Source: Bacteroidales bacterium
GTDB taxonomy: Bacteria > Bacteroidota > Bacteroidia > Bacteroidales > Muribaculaceae
NCBI GenBank assembly: GCA_004553095.1
Contig: SFMJ01000026.1
Span: 1-27,271 of the forward strand
Length of the DNA stretch: 27,271 nt
Direction: 5' to 3'
The stretch's first letter is position 1. Each line of letters opens with the position of its first letter. Below, in pieces: positions 15,127-23,316 of this stretch. Below the pieces are notes generated by a model that saw only the letters and a program-made list of their open reading frames with translations, was not told the DNA's origin and did no database searches. The translations under genes were made by a program, and so were the position numbers.

Positions 15127-18100
15127 ATGAAAAAGGATAATAAGTTGGTATTTGCCACCAACAACATGCATAAACTGGAAGAGGCGAAGCGAATCATCTC
15201 CGACGAATTCGAGATATTATCATTGAGAGAAATCGGATGTCACGACGAGATTCCGGAGACAGCCGACACCTTGGAGGGTAATGCTCTGATCAAGGCTCGG
15301 TGGGTACGGGATCGCTACGGTTACGACTGTTTTGCGGACGACACGGGTCTGATGGTAGATGCCTTGGATGGGGCACCGGGCGTGTATAGTGCTCGCTATG
15401 CGGGCGATCCCTGCACACCGGCAGAGAATGTATCCAAGATGCTACGCGAGATGGCAGGGAAAGAGAATCGTGCGGCACACTTCTCGACGGCGATAGCACT
15501 ATCCTTGGGAGGAGAAGAGCATATCTTCGAAGGGAGAGTGGAAGGGAGCATAGCCACCGAGCCCCATGGCGACGGCGGTTTCGGTTACGATCCGATCTTC
15601 ATTGCCGCGGAGAGTGGCAAATGCTTTGCCGAGATGACCGGAGAAGAGAAAGATGCCATCTCCCATCGGGGCAAAGCGATGCGCAAACTTCGCGACTATC
15701 TCGCCGGCATACTCACCATGATGCTCATCTGCATAGTCGGGATGACAGTTCGCGCCGACGACTCACAATGGCGACTGCATGCCTCCTACGACGGCTATAT
15801 GCACCGAGTGGTGGACACTCCATCGTATGTTTACTTCCTCGGCACACGCCAAGAATACAATCCATCGGACGTCAACGCCTCCACCTTCTACGGCATACTC
15901 TTCCGCTATGACAAAGAGGATGGAGCCATCGAATATCTCAACAGTTCCAACATCCTATCGGGCAGCAACGCCATCTGCATCAGCTACAACTATGACAAGA
16001 ACTATTTAGTTGTGGCACACGAAGATGGCAACATCGACATCATCGACAAAGACGACGCCGTCACCACCATCACCGGGCTGAGAGTAGCCGACTCATCGCT
16101 CAATAAGGGAGTCAACGACATAACCTTCGATGAGACAGGGCGCTACATCTATCTTGCCACCAACTTCGGGTATATCGTAATAGATGCTTCGATCCATGAG
16201 GTATCCACCTCGCGAGTGTTCAACCGCAAGATCAACAGTGTGATGCCCTATAACGGCAAGATATGGGTAGCCACCGACCAGGGACTATACTGCGGAGATC
16301 CCAAAGAATTTGACTTCGAGAGATATCAGCAGATATCATCGCAGATCGGCATCGAATCACTCAATATTACGAACAATTGGCTCTACTTCCTATATGGAGC
16401 ACGCGGCAACAAGACCTGCGGCAGAGTCGACAACAGCGGCGAGACATACACCACCAAGCCGGTGTCCGATCCGGGAGTAGTATTTTTCTCGAGAAGTAGA
16501 AGCGGCATGATATTGGTCTACAACTGGCAGATAATCACCATCGATGAAACCGGCAAACTACAGCCGACGACACTACCCAAAGACTACTACTTCTCCAACA
16601 TAGGGAGCATCGACGGCAAGACACTCTGGGTCTCAACACAGCGTAAAGGTATATGCTCGCTGCGCATTCCGGAGCATGGTGGAGAATGGACCATTCTGAC
16701 ACAGCAATTTTTCCCCAACGCCTCGACAGCGTTCCAGTGTTCATATATGGAATATAGTCCGACCTACGGGATGCTGGTGCGCAACCATGGCTTTGAATAC
16801 ATCTTTTCATCGCGTATGATTTTGACCAACGACTTGATCTCGGGCTATAAAGATATGACCTGGACACCCCTGTCGACGACCTATCGCACCGACATGCCGG
16901 GTCTATTGATCGACAGTCCCTTCGGCATCTCGATCGACCCGAACAATCCGGATCATGTCTACTGCGGATCGGAGCGCTCGGGCTTATTGCGACTTGACCT
17001 GAAAGATCCGACCAAATCGATCCACATGTCGATGTCCTCGGATATGCTGGGAGGCAATGGCAAAGATGGATTTGCCGTGATAGTGCCCGACAATCCGGAT
17101 GGGACATGGAAAGAGCAATGTGTCTTTGCCGCCCCATCATTTGACAACTCGGGCAACCTCTGGACCGCCTTTGTCAATCCAGAGCCGGGAGTCGAAGTGA
17201 GTAGTTACACCGAACTCTGGATGTGGTCGGCAGCCGACAGGGCATCGAGCACCACAGCGAGCAACGTGCATGGCTGGAAACAATTCAAATTTGACAATCT
17301 GCTCACGGGAAACACCCCCAAAGTCAAAGCACTGCATGGCTCGAAGAATAAGAACATCGTGATGCACTGCGGCAACACTACCACCACCCCGATCTTGATT
17401 TGGGATCATAACGGCACGATCGACAATCGCTCGGACGACCGCACAGTGCAGATGAAAAACCTCTACGACCAGGATGGCAACAAACTGGACTTCTACTATG
17501 TTATAGACTGGTATGAAGATGTCAACACCGGGTTGGTGTGGGTCAGTTATGGCGACGGACTCTTCACCTTCGATCCGCAAACGATCTTTGAGGATCCGAC
17601 CTCCGTGCGCCGCATCAAGGTGCCACGCAACGACGGCACCGGTCTTGCCGACTATCTGCTGTCGGGAGTCACCGTGAACAGCATCGCCACCGATGCCTCA
17701 GGGCGTAAATGGTTTGGCACCAACGGAGCAGGACTTGTCTGCACCACCTCCGACGGGCGCGAAATTATCTCCACCTTCACCCCTGACAACTCGCCATTGC
17801 CGGGCAGTTCGGTATTTGCCGTATGCTACAATCCAGAGTCCGGTTCGCTGATGATATCTACCGACAAGGGGCTCTGCGAATACTTCATCCCGGGAGGGAA
17901 CAGCGGCGACAGCGACAGCGGTCTGAAATGCTATCCCAATCCGGTGAGACCCGACTACTTCGGCTATGTCACCATCGAAGGGCTCAGCGACCAAGCCATG
18001 GTGAAAATCGTGGACATAGGTGGCAACCTGATCAAAGAATGTGGCCAGGCTGTCAATGGCGTGGCTCGATGGGATGTCACCAATATGTTCTGCAAGCGAG

Positions 18101-18189
18101 TACCCTCGGGAGTCTACACCGTGATAGCCTCCAACGGACCGCAAGAAGAGAGCTACAACAAGACCGCCAAGATCGTAGTGGTGAACTAA
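15127..18189 (+). CDS. rdgB: RdgB (XTP/dITP diphosphatase) in frame with a PorZ-like propeller protein
   Basis: Residues 1-194 are a complete RdgB/HAM1 nucleotide-sanitising enzyme, which hydrolyses dITP and XTP: TNNMHKLEEA (11-20), DDTGLMVDALDGAPG (71-85), FGYDPIF (152-158) and SHRGKA (179-184). The frame then continues without a stop into a second protein. Residues 185-210 (MRKLRDYLAGILTMM and onward to MTVRA) form a textbook signal peptide, and residues 211-1020 hold two beta-propeller regions with two-component-regulator-like repeats (GRYIYLATNFGYI, NSIATDASGRKWFGTN), then a beta-sandwich with a CYPNPVRPD start and a KIVVVN end, like type IX sorting domains. That architecture is PorZ-like. 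The last nine residues of RdgB double as the signal peptide n-region. Either the product is a fusion or the second protein starts internally at 15679. Confidence 0.9.
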   Translation: MKKDNKLVFATNNMHKLEEAKRIISDEFEILSLREIGCHDEIPETADTLEGNALIKARWVRDRYGYDCFADDTGLMVDALDGAPGVYSARYAGDPCTPAENVSKMLREMAGKENRAAHFSTAIALSLGGEEHIFEGRVEGSIATEPHGDGGFGYDPIFIAAESGKCFAEMTGEEKDAISHRGKAMRKLRDYLAGILTMMLICIVGMTVRADDSQWRLHASYDGYMHRVVDTPSYVYFLGTRQEYNPSDVNASTFYGILFRYDKEDGAIEYLNSSNILSGSNAICISYNYDKNYLVVAHEDGNIDIIDKDDAVTTITGLRVADSSLNKGVNDITFDETGRYIYLATNFGYIVIDASIHEVSTSRVFNRKINSVMPYNGKIWVATDQGLYCGDPKEFDFERYQQISSQIGIESLNITNNWLYFLYGARGNKTCGRVDNSGETYTTKPVSDPGVVFFSRSRSGMILVYNWQIITIDETGKLQPTTLPKDYYFSNIGSIDGKTLWVSTQRKGICSLRIPEHGGEWTILTQQFFPNASTAFQCSYMEYSPTYGMLVRNHGFEYIFSSRMILTNDLISGYKDMTWTPLSTTYRTDMPGLLIDSPFGISIDPNNPDHVYCGSERSGLLRLDLKDPTKSIHMSMSSDMLGGNGKDGFAVIVPDNPDGTWKEQCVFAAPSFDNSGNLWTAFVNPEPGVEVSSYTELWMWSAADRASSTTASNVHGWKQFKFDNLLTGNTPKVKALHGSKNKNIVMHCGNTTTTPILIWDHNGTIDNRSDDRTVQMKNLYDQDGNKLDFYYVIDWYEDVNTGLVWVSYGDGLFTFDPQTIFEDPTSVRRIKVPRNDGTGLADYLLSGVTVNSIATDASGRKWFGTNGAGLVCTTSDGREIISTFTPDNSPLPGSSVFAVCYNPESGSLMISTDKGLCEYFIPGGNSGDSDSGLKCYPNPVRPDYFGYVTIEGLSDQAMVKIVDIGGNLIKECGQAVNGVARWDVTNMFCKRVPSGVYTVIASNGPQEESYNKTAKIVVVN
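15679..18189 (+). CDS. Alternative internal start: exported PorZ-like protein (836 aa)
   Basis: The ATG at 15679, inside the last conserved RdgB motif, begins a protein whose first 26 residues have a basic n-region (MRKLRDY), a hydrophobic core and an A-D cleavage point after MTVRA. ATG codons at 15718 and 15721 would remove the basic residues and are less likely. PorZ in Porphyromonas helps to attach anionic lipopolysaccharide to type IX cargo at the cell surface; gut Bacteroidales without a full type IX system keep related proteins of unknown role. No other type IX genes are in this window. No Shine-Dalgarno sequence marks the internal start, but such sites are not expected in this phylum. 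Confidence 0.5.
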   Translation: MRKLRDYLAGILTMMLICIVGMTVRADDSQWRLHASYDGYMHRVVDTPSYVYFLGTRQEYNPSDVNASTFYGILFRYDKEDGAIEYLNSSNILSGSNAICISYNYDKNYLVVAHEDGNIDIIDKDDAVTTITGLRVADSSLNKGVNDITFDETGRYIYLATNFGYIVIDASIHEVSTSRVFNRKINSVMPYNGKIWVATDQGLYCGDPKEFDFERYQQISSQIGIESLNITNNWLYFLYGARGNKTCGRVDNSGETYTTKPVSDPGVVFFSRSRSGMILVYNWQIITIDETGKLQPTTLPKDYYFSNIGSIDGKTLWVSTQRKGICSLRIPEHGGEWTILTQQFFPNASTAFQCSYMEYSPTYGMLVRNHGFEYIFSSRMILTNDLISGYKDMTWTPLSTTYRTDMPGLLIDSPFGISIDPNNPDHVYCGSERSGLLRLDLKDPTKSIHMSMSSDMLGGNGKDGFAVIVPDNPDGTWKEQCVFAAPSFDNSGNLWTAFVNPEPGVEVSSYTELWMWSAADRASSTTASNVHGWKQFKFDNLLTGNTPKVKALHGSKNKNIVMHCGNTTTTPILIWDHNGTIDNRSDDRTVQMKNLYDQDGNKLDFYYVIDWYEDVNTGLVWVSYGDGLFTFDPQTIFEDPTSVRRIKVPRNDGTGLADYLLSGVTVNSIATDASGRKWFGTNGAGLVCTTSDGREIISTFTPDNSPLPGSSVFAVCYNPESGSLMISTDKGLCEYFIPGGNSGDSDSGLKCYPNPVRPDYFGYVTIEGLSDQAMVKIVDIGGNLIKECGQAVNGVARWDVTNMFCKRVPSGVYTVIASNGPQEESYNKTAKIVVVN

Positions 18190-18258
18190 GAAAAGGTCAA
18201 TAATGGCTGATAAATGAAAAAAAATTGCTAAATTTACGCGTCAATAACCATCAAGAAT

Positions 18259-19707
18259 ATGATACGAAACAACGCAACCGACCGCGGGGGGAGGAAGAAC
18301 GCCCTGCCAATATTGCTAACAATAGGGCTTATAATGGTCTACACCGCCACCGCCATGGGACTGAGTGTCGAACTCACACCCGGGACACTGAGCGAGCAAT
18401 GGCCCAAGCTGAAGAACTGCACCGACGAGACGGTACAACTCACCGGGAGTGCAGACGTCACCGACTTGGTGCTCCTCAAAGAGATGAGTCGCAACGTCAA
18501 GACGCTCGACATGTCGGGGCTGAAGATCGTATCATACACCTATAGCGATATAGACAACATAGGGCGTAGCGAGTATGCCGCCGATGAGATACCGGCCTAT
18601 ATGCTGATGGGGTCGAGCATCACCAAGATTATATTTCCGCAAGAGTTGAAGATCATCGGCGAAGGGGCATTTGCCGACTCCGAGCTCACCGAAGTAGAGA
18701 TTCCCGCCACAGTCAGCAAGATCGAAGCCGGAGCTTTCAGTCGCTGCCGAGCATTGCAAAAAGCAGTGCTCACGTCTGAAGCGCAAATAGGGAAAGGTAT
18801 TTTCAAAGATTGTGTATCACTGACCTCAGTAGAGTTCAAATATAGCATCACGAGCATCCCGGAGAGCATGTTCGAGGGGTGTAGCAAATACTCGGCAGTC
18901 ATACCATCGAGTGTCACCGTCATCGGCGCCAAAGCTTATCGAGGCACAGCGGCAGAAGATCTCAACCTCATCTCGGTGGAGAATATCGGCAAATTTGCAT
19001 TTGCCGATATGTCATCACTGAGCGGTGTGACATTGAGTCAGACCCAATATATCACGATGGATATGGGAGTCTTCTTCAACGACCCTCAACTGCTGCAATT
19101 GCCGACCTTTAGCGGCGACATACCGGCGCTGATGGCAGCCAACAGTCAGAAAACGGGAGACTTGATGATCAATCAGCCGATGATCGGCGAAGCGGCATAC
19201 GCCGACAGTCCCAATGTGACCACACTGACCCTGGGCGCCAACGTCAACAGTATCGGTGCCAACGCATTCAGAAATCTCACATCACTCACCCTGGTCGATG
19301 TGGTAAGAAAGATAGATGTCACACCCCAAGTCGATGCCACCTCATTCTCCGGGCTTGAGAATGAAGAGGGTAGATATAACATCAAGCTCAACGTCACCAA
19401 AGGCACGGAAGGGACTTGGTCATCCCACCCCGTATGGGGACTCTTCGAAGTTGGCAATTTCGACACCGGCATTCAAGAGACCCTCCCGGGCGAGGTGAAG
19501 ATCAATGCCCGCAGAGCCGGCGACAGCGTTATCATCACATCGAGCGAAGAAATCGAAAACATCGAGATCTTCGGGCTCAACGGCACCACACTCTATCAGA
19601 GTCGCAATGCCGGAAAAGGCTTAACGGCAGAGGGTCTTGACACGGCCAATCCGCTGGTGGTAAGAATAGTCTCCGGTGGCGTGGTCAAAGTGTTGAAACT
19701 CAGATAA
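18259..19707 (+). CDS. Secreted BspA-like leucine-rich repeat protein
   Basis: The 482-residue protein has a signal peptide with a long basic n-region (about 1-15) and hydrophobic core (16-34). Residues about 70-390 carry BspA-type (LRR_5) leucine-rich repeats, for instance ITKIIFPQELKIIGEGAFAD, LTEVEIPATVSKIEAGAFS and TLTLGANVNSIGANAFRN, which are common in surface proteins of the Bacteroidales and in host-interaction proteins. The last 70 residues (VKINARRAGDSVIITSS to VKVLKLR) resemble a type IX-like or secretion-associated C-terminal beta-sandwich. The ligand is unknown. It lies 69 bases after the PorZ-like gene, with a weak TAAATTTA box in the gap at 18229-18236, and 14 bases before a GT2 gene, so it probably belongs to the same transcript. 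Confidence 0.88.
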   Translation: MIRNNATDRGGRKNALPILLTIGLIMVYTATAMGLSVELTPGTLSEQWPKLKNCTDETVQLTGSADVTDLVLLKEMSRNVKTLDMSGLKIVSYTYSDIDNIGRSEYAADEIPAYMLMGSSITKIIFPQELKIIGEGAFADSELTEVEIPATVSKIEAGAFSRCRALQKAVLTSEAQIGKGIFKDCVSLTSVEFKYSITSIPESMFEGCSKYSAVIPSSVTVIGAKAYRGTAAEDLNLISVENIGKFAFADMSSLSGVTLSQTQYITMDMGVFFNDPQLLQLPTFSGDIPALMAANSQKTGDLMINQPMIGEAAYADSPNVTTLTLGANVNSIGANAFRNLTSLTLVDVVRKIDVTPQVDATSFSGLENEEGRYNIKLNVTKGTEGTWSSHPVWGLFEVGNFDTGIQETLPGEVKINARRAGDSVIITSSEEIENIEIFGLNGTTLYQSRNAGKGLTAEGLDTANPLVVRIVSGGVVKVLKLR

Positions 19708-19721
19708 TACAGTCCTACGGC

Positions 19722-20648
19722 ATGAAACGTGTTATCACACTGATGTCGACCTACAACGGCGATAAATATCTCGACGCGCAGATCCGCAGCATCATGGATC
19801 AGCAGGGAGTCGATGTGACACTACTGATAAGGGATGACGGATCGAGCGACGGCACACTATCCCTCTTGGAGAGATGGCGAAAGGCAGAGCCGGACCGCAT
19901 CGAAGTGATCGCAGATAATAACATGGGGTTTGTAGCCTCCTTCAGTCGGCTTATCAAAGAGGGGCTTAAACGCTACAAAGAGGCTGATATATTCGCCTTT
20001 GCCGACCAAGACGATGTGTGGCTGAGCGACAAATTGGCGCGAGGAGTCAAAGCCATCGAAGGGAAAGAGGAGGAATATGCCGGGCGACCGATCGCCTACG
20101 CCTCCAACACGATGCTGGTAGACTCCGAGCTGAACGAGATCGGATTGAGATGGCGATGTGGCGACATCGAGATAACTCGGAGTCGCGGACTGGTGGAGAA
20201 CTTTGCCACCGGCTGCACGATGCTCTTCAACAGGAAAGCAGCCGAGATCTACGACCGCACCTATCGACCCGGACTCAAGGTACACGACTTTCGGATGTAT
20301 CAGATAGCCCTATTTGCCGGATGCTTTATATGGGATAAAGAATCGAGGATTCTCTATCGGCAACACTCGGGCAACCAGATAGGGAGTCAACCCTTCTGGG
20401 GGAGGATGAAGAGGCGACTATTGAAAAAGAGATATAAAGAGCACACCCTTGAGAAGCAGAACCGGGCATTTCTGAGAGACTGTGGCGACGAACTCGACCC
20501 GGAAGGGAGGGCTCTGATAGAGAGATTTTGCGACTATCGCAAAAATCTGAAGACCAGATTTCAGTTGCTCGCCAACAGAGAGATCTGTTATAGTCGTCGG
20601 GAATCGGACTTCTTCTATCGGCTCAAAGTGCTGATGGGCACCGTATAG
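19722..20648 (+). CDS. GT2 family glycosyltransferase (rhamnosyltransferase-like)
   Basis: The 308-residue cytoplasmic protein has the GT-A fold of family 2: MSTYNGDKYLDAQ at the N-terminus, RDDGSSDGT (37-45) for the nucleotide, the metal-binding DQDD (95-98), and a C-terminal part with RQHSGNQIG. The pattern FADQDDVW with a following NTMLVD region is typical of the rhamnosyltransferases and related enzymes of O-antigen and capsule loci. The sugar donor cannot be assigned. It is the last gene of the plus-strand run that starts with the EpsG-like gene, and ends against the convergent GH3 gene. The frame is intact. Confidence 0.9.
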   Translation: MKRVITLMSTYNGDKYLDAQIRSIMDQQGVDVTLLIRDDGSSDGTLSLLERWRKAEPDRIEVIADNNMGFVASFSRLIKEGLKRYKEADIFAFADQDDVWLSDKLARGVKAIEGKEEEYAGRPIAYASNTMLVDSELNEIGLRWRCGDIEITRSRGLVENFATGCTMLFNRKAAEIYDRTYRPGLKVHDFRMYQIALFAGCFIWDKESRILYRQHSGNQIGSQPFWGRMKRRLLKKRYKEHTLEKQNRAFLRDCGDELDPEGRALIERFCDYRKNLKTRFQLLANREICYSRRESDFFYRLKVLMGTV

Positions 20649-20661
20649 AGCGCGTTCCTTA
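20646..20661. repeat. TAGAGCGCGTTCCTTA element, copy 1
   Basis: This 16-base sequence, which includes the GT2 stop codon, recurs exactly at 27175-27190; its first 13 bases also occur at 2805-2817. Here it is followed directly by a partial second copy and seven T. Confidence 0.7.
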
Positions 20662-20674
20662 GAGCGCGTTTTTT
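20646..20674 (+). terminator. Weak candidate terminator after the GT2 gene
   Basis: Two AGAGCGCG copies 14 bases apart, the second followed by TTTTTTT, can pair through their GCGC cores into a short stem. The T-run and the position between two convergent genes support a terminator, but the stem is only four strong pairs. Confidence 0.35.
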
Positions 20675-20676
20675 TA

Positions 20677-22206
20677 TCAAGATAGATTCGAGAGATTCAG
20701 TATAGCATCGGCGATGGTGCGGTTATTGCTAAGTCGAGGCACCTTACGCTGACCGCCCAATTTTCCGGAGCCGACAGAAGCGAGCCATCGATTGAACGAA
20801 CCGGCAGGAAGCGACACGACTTGGGGAGGATCCAGGAAGATGGTGTGAGCCCTCTTGGCATCATAATCGGAATTAACACGACGGAGTTCCTCATCAAGAA
20901 TTTTCGCGAACACCTCGACACTCTGCGGGGCGACATTCCACTCGATGAGCCACTGATGGAAACCACGATCCTGCTGAGTGGCGTAGACCGGAGCGGCCGT
21001 ATAATTGGAGATTGAAGCATTGCAACGACGGCAAGCGACAGCGATGGCTTGCTCGGCATTATTCTCCATAAGTTCCTCGCCGAAAGCATTGATAAACGTC
21101 TTAGTGCGACCTGCCACCACGATTTTGACCGGGGCAATGGAAATGACTCTCACCGTATCTCCAAGATGATAACGCCACAAGCCGCAGCTCGAAGAGATGA
21201 GCAATTCATATATATGGTCCCTCTTCACCTTCCACATCGGGATCGGGTTGGCATCGGGATCAGCGACATCGACGAACTCATAGAAAATATCATTATCGAT
21301 AATAAGCAACATCGAGGGGTCATTCAGATTATTTTGAACGGCGAAGAACCCCTCCGAGGCATTATAAGTATCTACGAAATGCATCTTTCGGGGGTCGGTG
21401 ATCTCGCGATAGATCTCGCGATAAGGTTCAAAAGAGATGCCGCCATGGAAGAAGACCTCGAGATTGGGCCATGCATCGGAGATCTTATCGACACCTCTGA
21501 GAGCCATCACCTCCTTGATAACAGAGAGGAACCAGGAAGGGACACCCGAGATATTGGAGATATCGGCATAAGCGGAGGCGCGCACCAGAGCCGGGAGTTT
21601 ATCCTGCCAATCGGGGAGAAGAGCCGTCTTCTTGTCGGGGAGGCGGAAAAGATTGGCAAGAGGATTGATGCGGTTGATGAGCGTAGCGCTGAGATCGCCG
21701 ATATGTATATTAGGGTCGGAGATACAGAGTTGATTGGCGAAAGAGCCACCGAGCACGAATGACTTAGCGGAGAAAATGCGAGACTTAGGGTTGGCGCGAA
21801 GGTAATGCGCCACGCAATCGGCGGCACCGGGATAATGACAGCGATAAAGGCCATCATGGGTGATAGGGATAAACTTGGAGCGATCGCCGGAAGTTCCTGA
21901 AGACTGGGCGAAATCACGGCAAACGCCGGGCCACAACACGTCCGGCTCCCCCTTAACCATCCGCAACACATCATCGCGCATATCCTCATAATGGCATGTA
22001 GGCACCCTCTCGGCGAATCTATCGGAGGGGTCGGAGAGAAGACACAACTCACCGAACCCATATCGACGGCCGAACTCGGTCGAAGCGGCGCGCTTCAAAA
22101 GGCTTTTAAGCAGAGCGATCTGAATAGACTCGCCATCAGAGGCCCAGCAATCCACACGACTTGCCCTACGTCTGAAGAAAGGGGCTGCGAAAGGTGTGAA
22201 ATTCAT
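20677..22206 (-). CDS. GH3-family acyl-adenylase (auxin-responsive promoter family)
   Basis: The 509-residue protein belongs to the GH3 branch of the ANL superfamily; plant members join amino acids to hormones such as indole-acetic acid, whereas bacterial members are uncharacterised. The ATP-binding loop SSGTSGDRSK (102-111), the YNASEGFFA adenylation motif and YHLGDTVRV are all present, followed by a small C-terminal domain (about 380-509) with the conserved GGQRKVPRL near the end. It should activate a carboxylic acid as an acyl-adenylate; substrate and amine acceptor are unknown. It is a single-gene unit, divergent from the next GT2 gene, with its own promoter box about 40 bases upstream. 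Length is normal for bacterial GH3 proteins, which are shorter than those of plants. Confidence 0.9.
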   Translation of the reverse strand: MNFTPFAAPFFRRRASRVDCWASDGESIQIALLKSLLKRAASTEFGRRYGFGELCLLSDPSDRFAERVPTCHYEDMRDDVLRMVKGEPDVLWPGVCRDFAQSSGTSGDRSKFIPITHDGLYRCHYPGAADCVAHYLRANPKSRIFSAKSFVLGGSFANQLCISDPNIHIGDLSATLINRINPLANLFRLPDKKTALLPDWQDKLPALVRASAYADISNISGVPSWFLSVIKEVMALRGVDKISDAWPNLEVFFHGGISFEPYREIYREITDPRKMHFVDTYNASEGFFAVQNNLNDPSMLLIIDNDIFYEFVDVADPDANPIPMWKVKRDHIYELLISSSCGLWRYHLGDTVRVISIAPVKIVVAGRTKTFINAFGEELMENNAEQAIAVACRRCNASISNYTAAPVYATQQDRGFHQWLIEWNVAPQSVEVFAKILDEELRRVNSDYDAKRAHTIFLDPPQVVSLPAGSFNRWLASVGSGKLGGQRKVPRLSNNRTIADAILNLSNLS

Positions 22207-22245
22207 ACACGATGAATTTTAAAAACACATTATAGTAAATGCTAT

Positions 22246-22253
22246 CAAAGATA
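22246..22253 (-). promoter_or_regulatory. -7 promoter box for the GH3 gene
   Basis: The minus strand reads TATCTTTG, a match to TAnnTTTG, 40 bases before the GH3 start. No -33 TTG is seen at the standard distance. Confidence 0.5.
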
Positions 22254-22380
22254 AAACGCCCGAGAGAAGATAAAGTTGTATCAAAAAGTATAAAAAAGTA
22301 AAAAACGGGCAAAAAATATAGAGCGCACGCTCTAAAGCAAGACAAAACGGATGCAAATAATAATAGAGAAAAAGCAAATA

Positions 22381-22411
22381 TTGCAATATTAGATAATAAT
22401 TCGTAACTTTG
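22381..22411 (+). promoter_or_regulatory. Promoter of the second GT2 gene (TTG, 20-nt spacer, TAACTTTG)
   Basis: TTG at 22381-22383, a 20-base spacer and TAACTTTGC from 22404 give a good full Bacteroidetes promoter. Transcription would start near 22417, giving a leader of about 36 bases. Confidence 0.65.
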
Positions 22412-22414
22412 CAG

Positions 22415-22447
22415 TCGGTAAAGCAAATTACCATTCGGTAAAGCAAA
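22415..22447 (+). repeat. Direct repeat TCGGTAAAGCAAA, two copies 20 bp apart
   Basis: The 13-base sequence occurs at 22415-22427 and 22435-22447, the first at the predicted transcription start and the second just before the GT2 start codon. Two full helical turns would nearly separate the copies, as for a dimeric DNA-binding protein, but an RNA role or a chance duplication are equally possible. Confidence 0.75.
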
Positions 22448-22452
22448 AACGA

Positions 22453-23178
22453 ATGATATCGGTGTGTATAGCAACATACAACGGCGAGGCATATATAGCC
22501 GAGCAGGTAGACTCGATTCTCTCACAACTAAGTGATGAGGATGAGATAATTATATCCGACGATCATTCGACCGACCGGACACTACAGATCCTGCGTTCGT
22601 ACAACGATCCACGCATCCGGATCTACACCAACGAAATAGACAACAGCGGACTTCAGCCGGTGCAAAAAGTGACGCGCAACTTTGAGAATGCCTTGCGCCA
22701 CGCCAATGGGGACTATATCTTTCTGTCAGACCAAGATGATGCCTGGACGAGCAACAAAGTAGAAGTAATGATGCGCTATCTTAAAGACTACGACTATGTT
22801 CAGTGCAAATGCATCTTCACCGACCAAAATCTGAAAATAGATAAAGAAGCGATCGACCCGGCGCCGGCACATAGCAACAGATGGAAATCACTCTTCTTTA
22901 TAGCGCCCTACAAGGGATGTTGTGCGGCGGTGAGTCGCAGACTACTTGACAAGGCACTACCCTTCCCACAAGGATTGCAATCACACGACCGCTGGCTGGG
23001 CTACTTAGGGTCGATAAGATATAAATACATCATAATACCAGACAGATTGGTGTACTATCGTCGCCATCAGGGGAACATATCGAGTTATGGCAAGAGCAAC
23101 AATCCCCTATCCTATCGCATCAAGACCCGCCTGCACTATGTAAAATGTCTGATAAACAGGTGTCTTTTCAACCGATAA
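22453..23178 (+). CDS. GT2 family glycosyltransferase
   Basis: The 241-residue protein is an inverting GT-A glycosyltransferase: ISVCIATYNGEAYIAEQ at the start, SDDHSTDRT (35-43), the DQDD metal site (93-96) and a late YRRHQGNIS segment. It is related to the GT2 protein at 19722 but only about 240 residues long, near the minimum for the family, and lacks the long C-terminal helical tail. It is presumably cytoplasmic and acts in surface glycan assembly with the sugar phosphotransferase downstream. It has its own promoter and a strong terminator, so it forms a single-gene transcript. Confidence 0.9.
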   Translation: MISVCIATYNGEAYIAEQVDSILSQLSDEDEIIISDDHSTDRTLQILRSYNDPRIRIYTNEIDNSGLQPVQKVTRNFENALRHANGDYIFLSDQDDAWTSNKVEVMMRYLKDYDYVQCKCIFTDQNLKIDKEAIDPAPAHSNRWKSLFFIAPYKGCCAAVSRRLLDKALPFPQGLQSHDRWLGYLGSIRYKYIIIPDRLVYYRRHQGNISSYGKSNNPLSYRIKTRLHYVKCLINRCLFNR

Positions 23179-23210
23179 AAGTGAAAATCGAGCAAAAAAG
23201 ATAAAAAAAG

Positions 23211-23246
23211 TGATGATCAGAGGGTCTGATTATCATTCTTTTTTTG
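23211..23246 (+). terminator. Intrinsic terminator after the GT2 gene
   Basis: TGATGATCAG and CTGATTATCA form a 10-bp stem with one G-T pair around the loop AGGGT, followed by TTCTTTTTTTG. The next promoter box begins at the following base. Confidence 0.85.
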
Positions 23247-23254
23247 TATATTTG
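23247..23254 (+). promoter_or_regulatory. -7 promoter box for the sugar phosphotransferase gene
   Basis: TATATTTGC on the plus strand matches TAnnTTTG and is placed directly after the terminator T-run. Transcription would start near 23260. The upstream -33 position is occupied by the terminator stem and has no TTG. Confidence 0.5.
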
Positions 23255-23316
23255 CAGATGCAAAAGTTTCGATAGGAACAAAGCATTGTATTACATAAAC
23301 ACAGCGTCACGACAGG

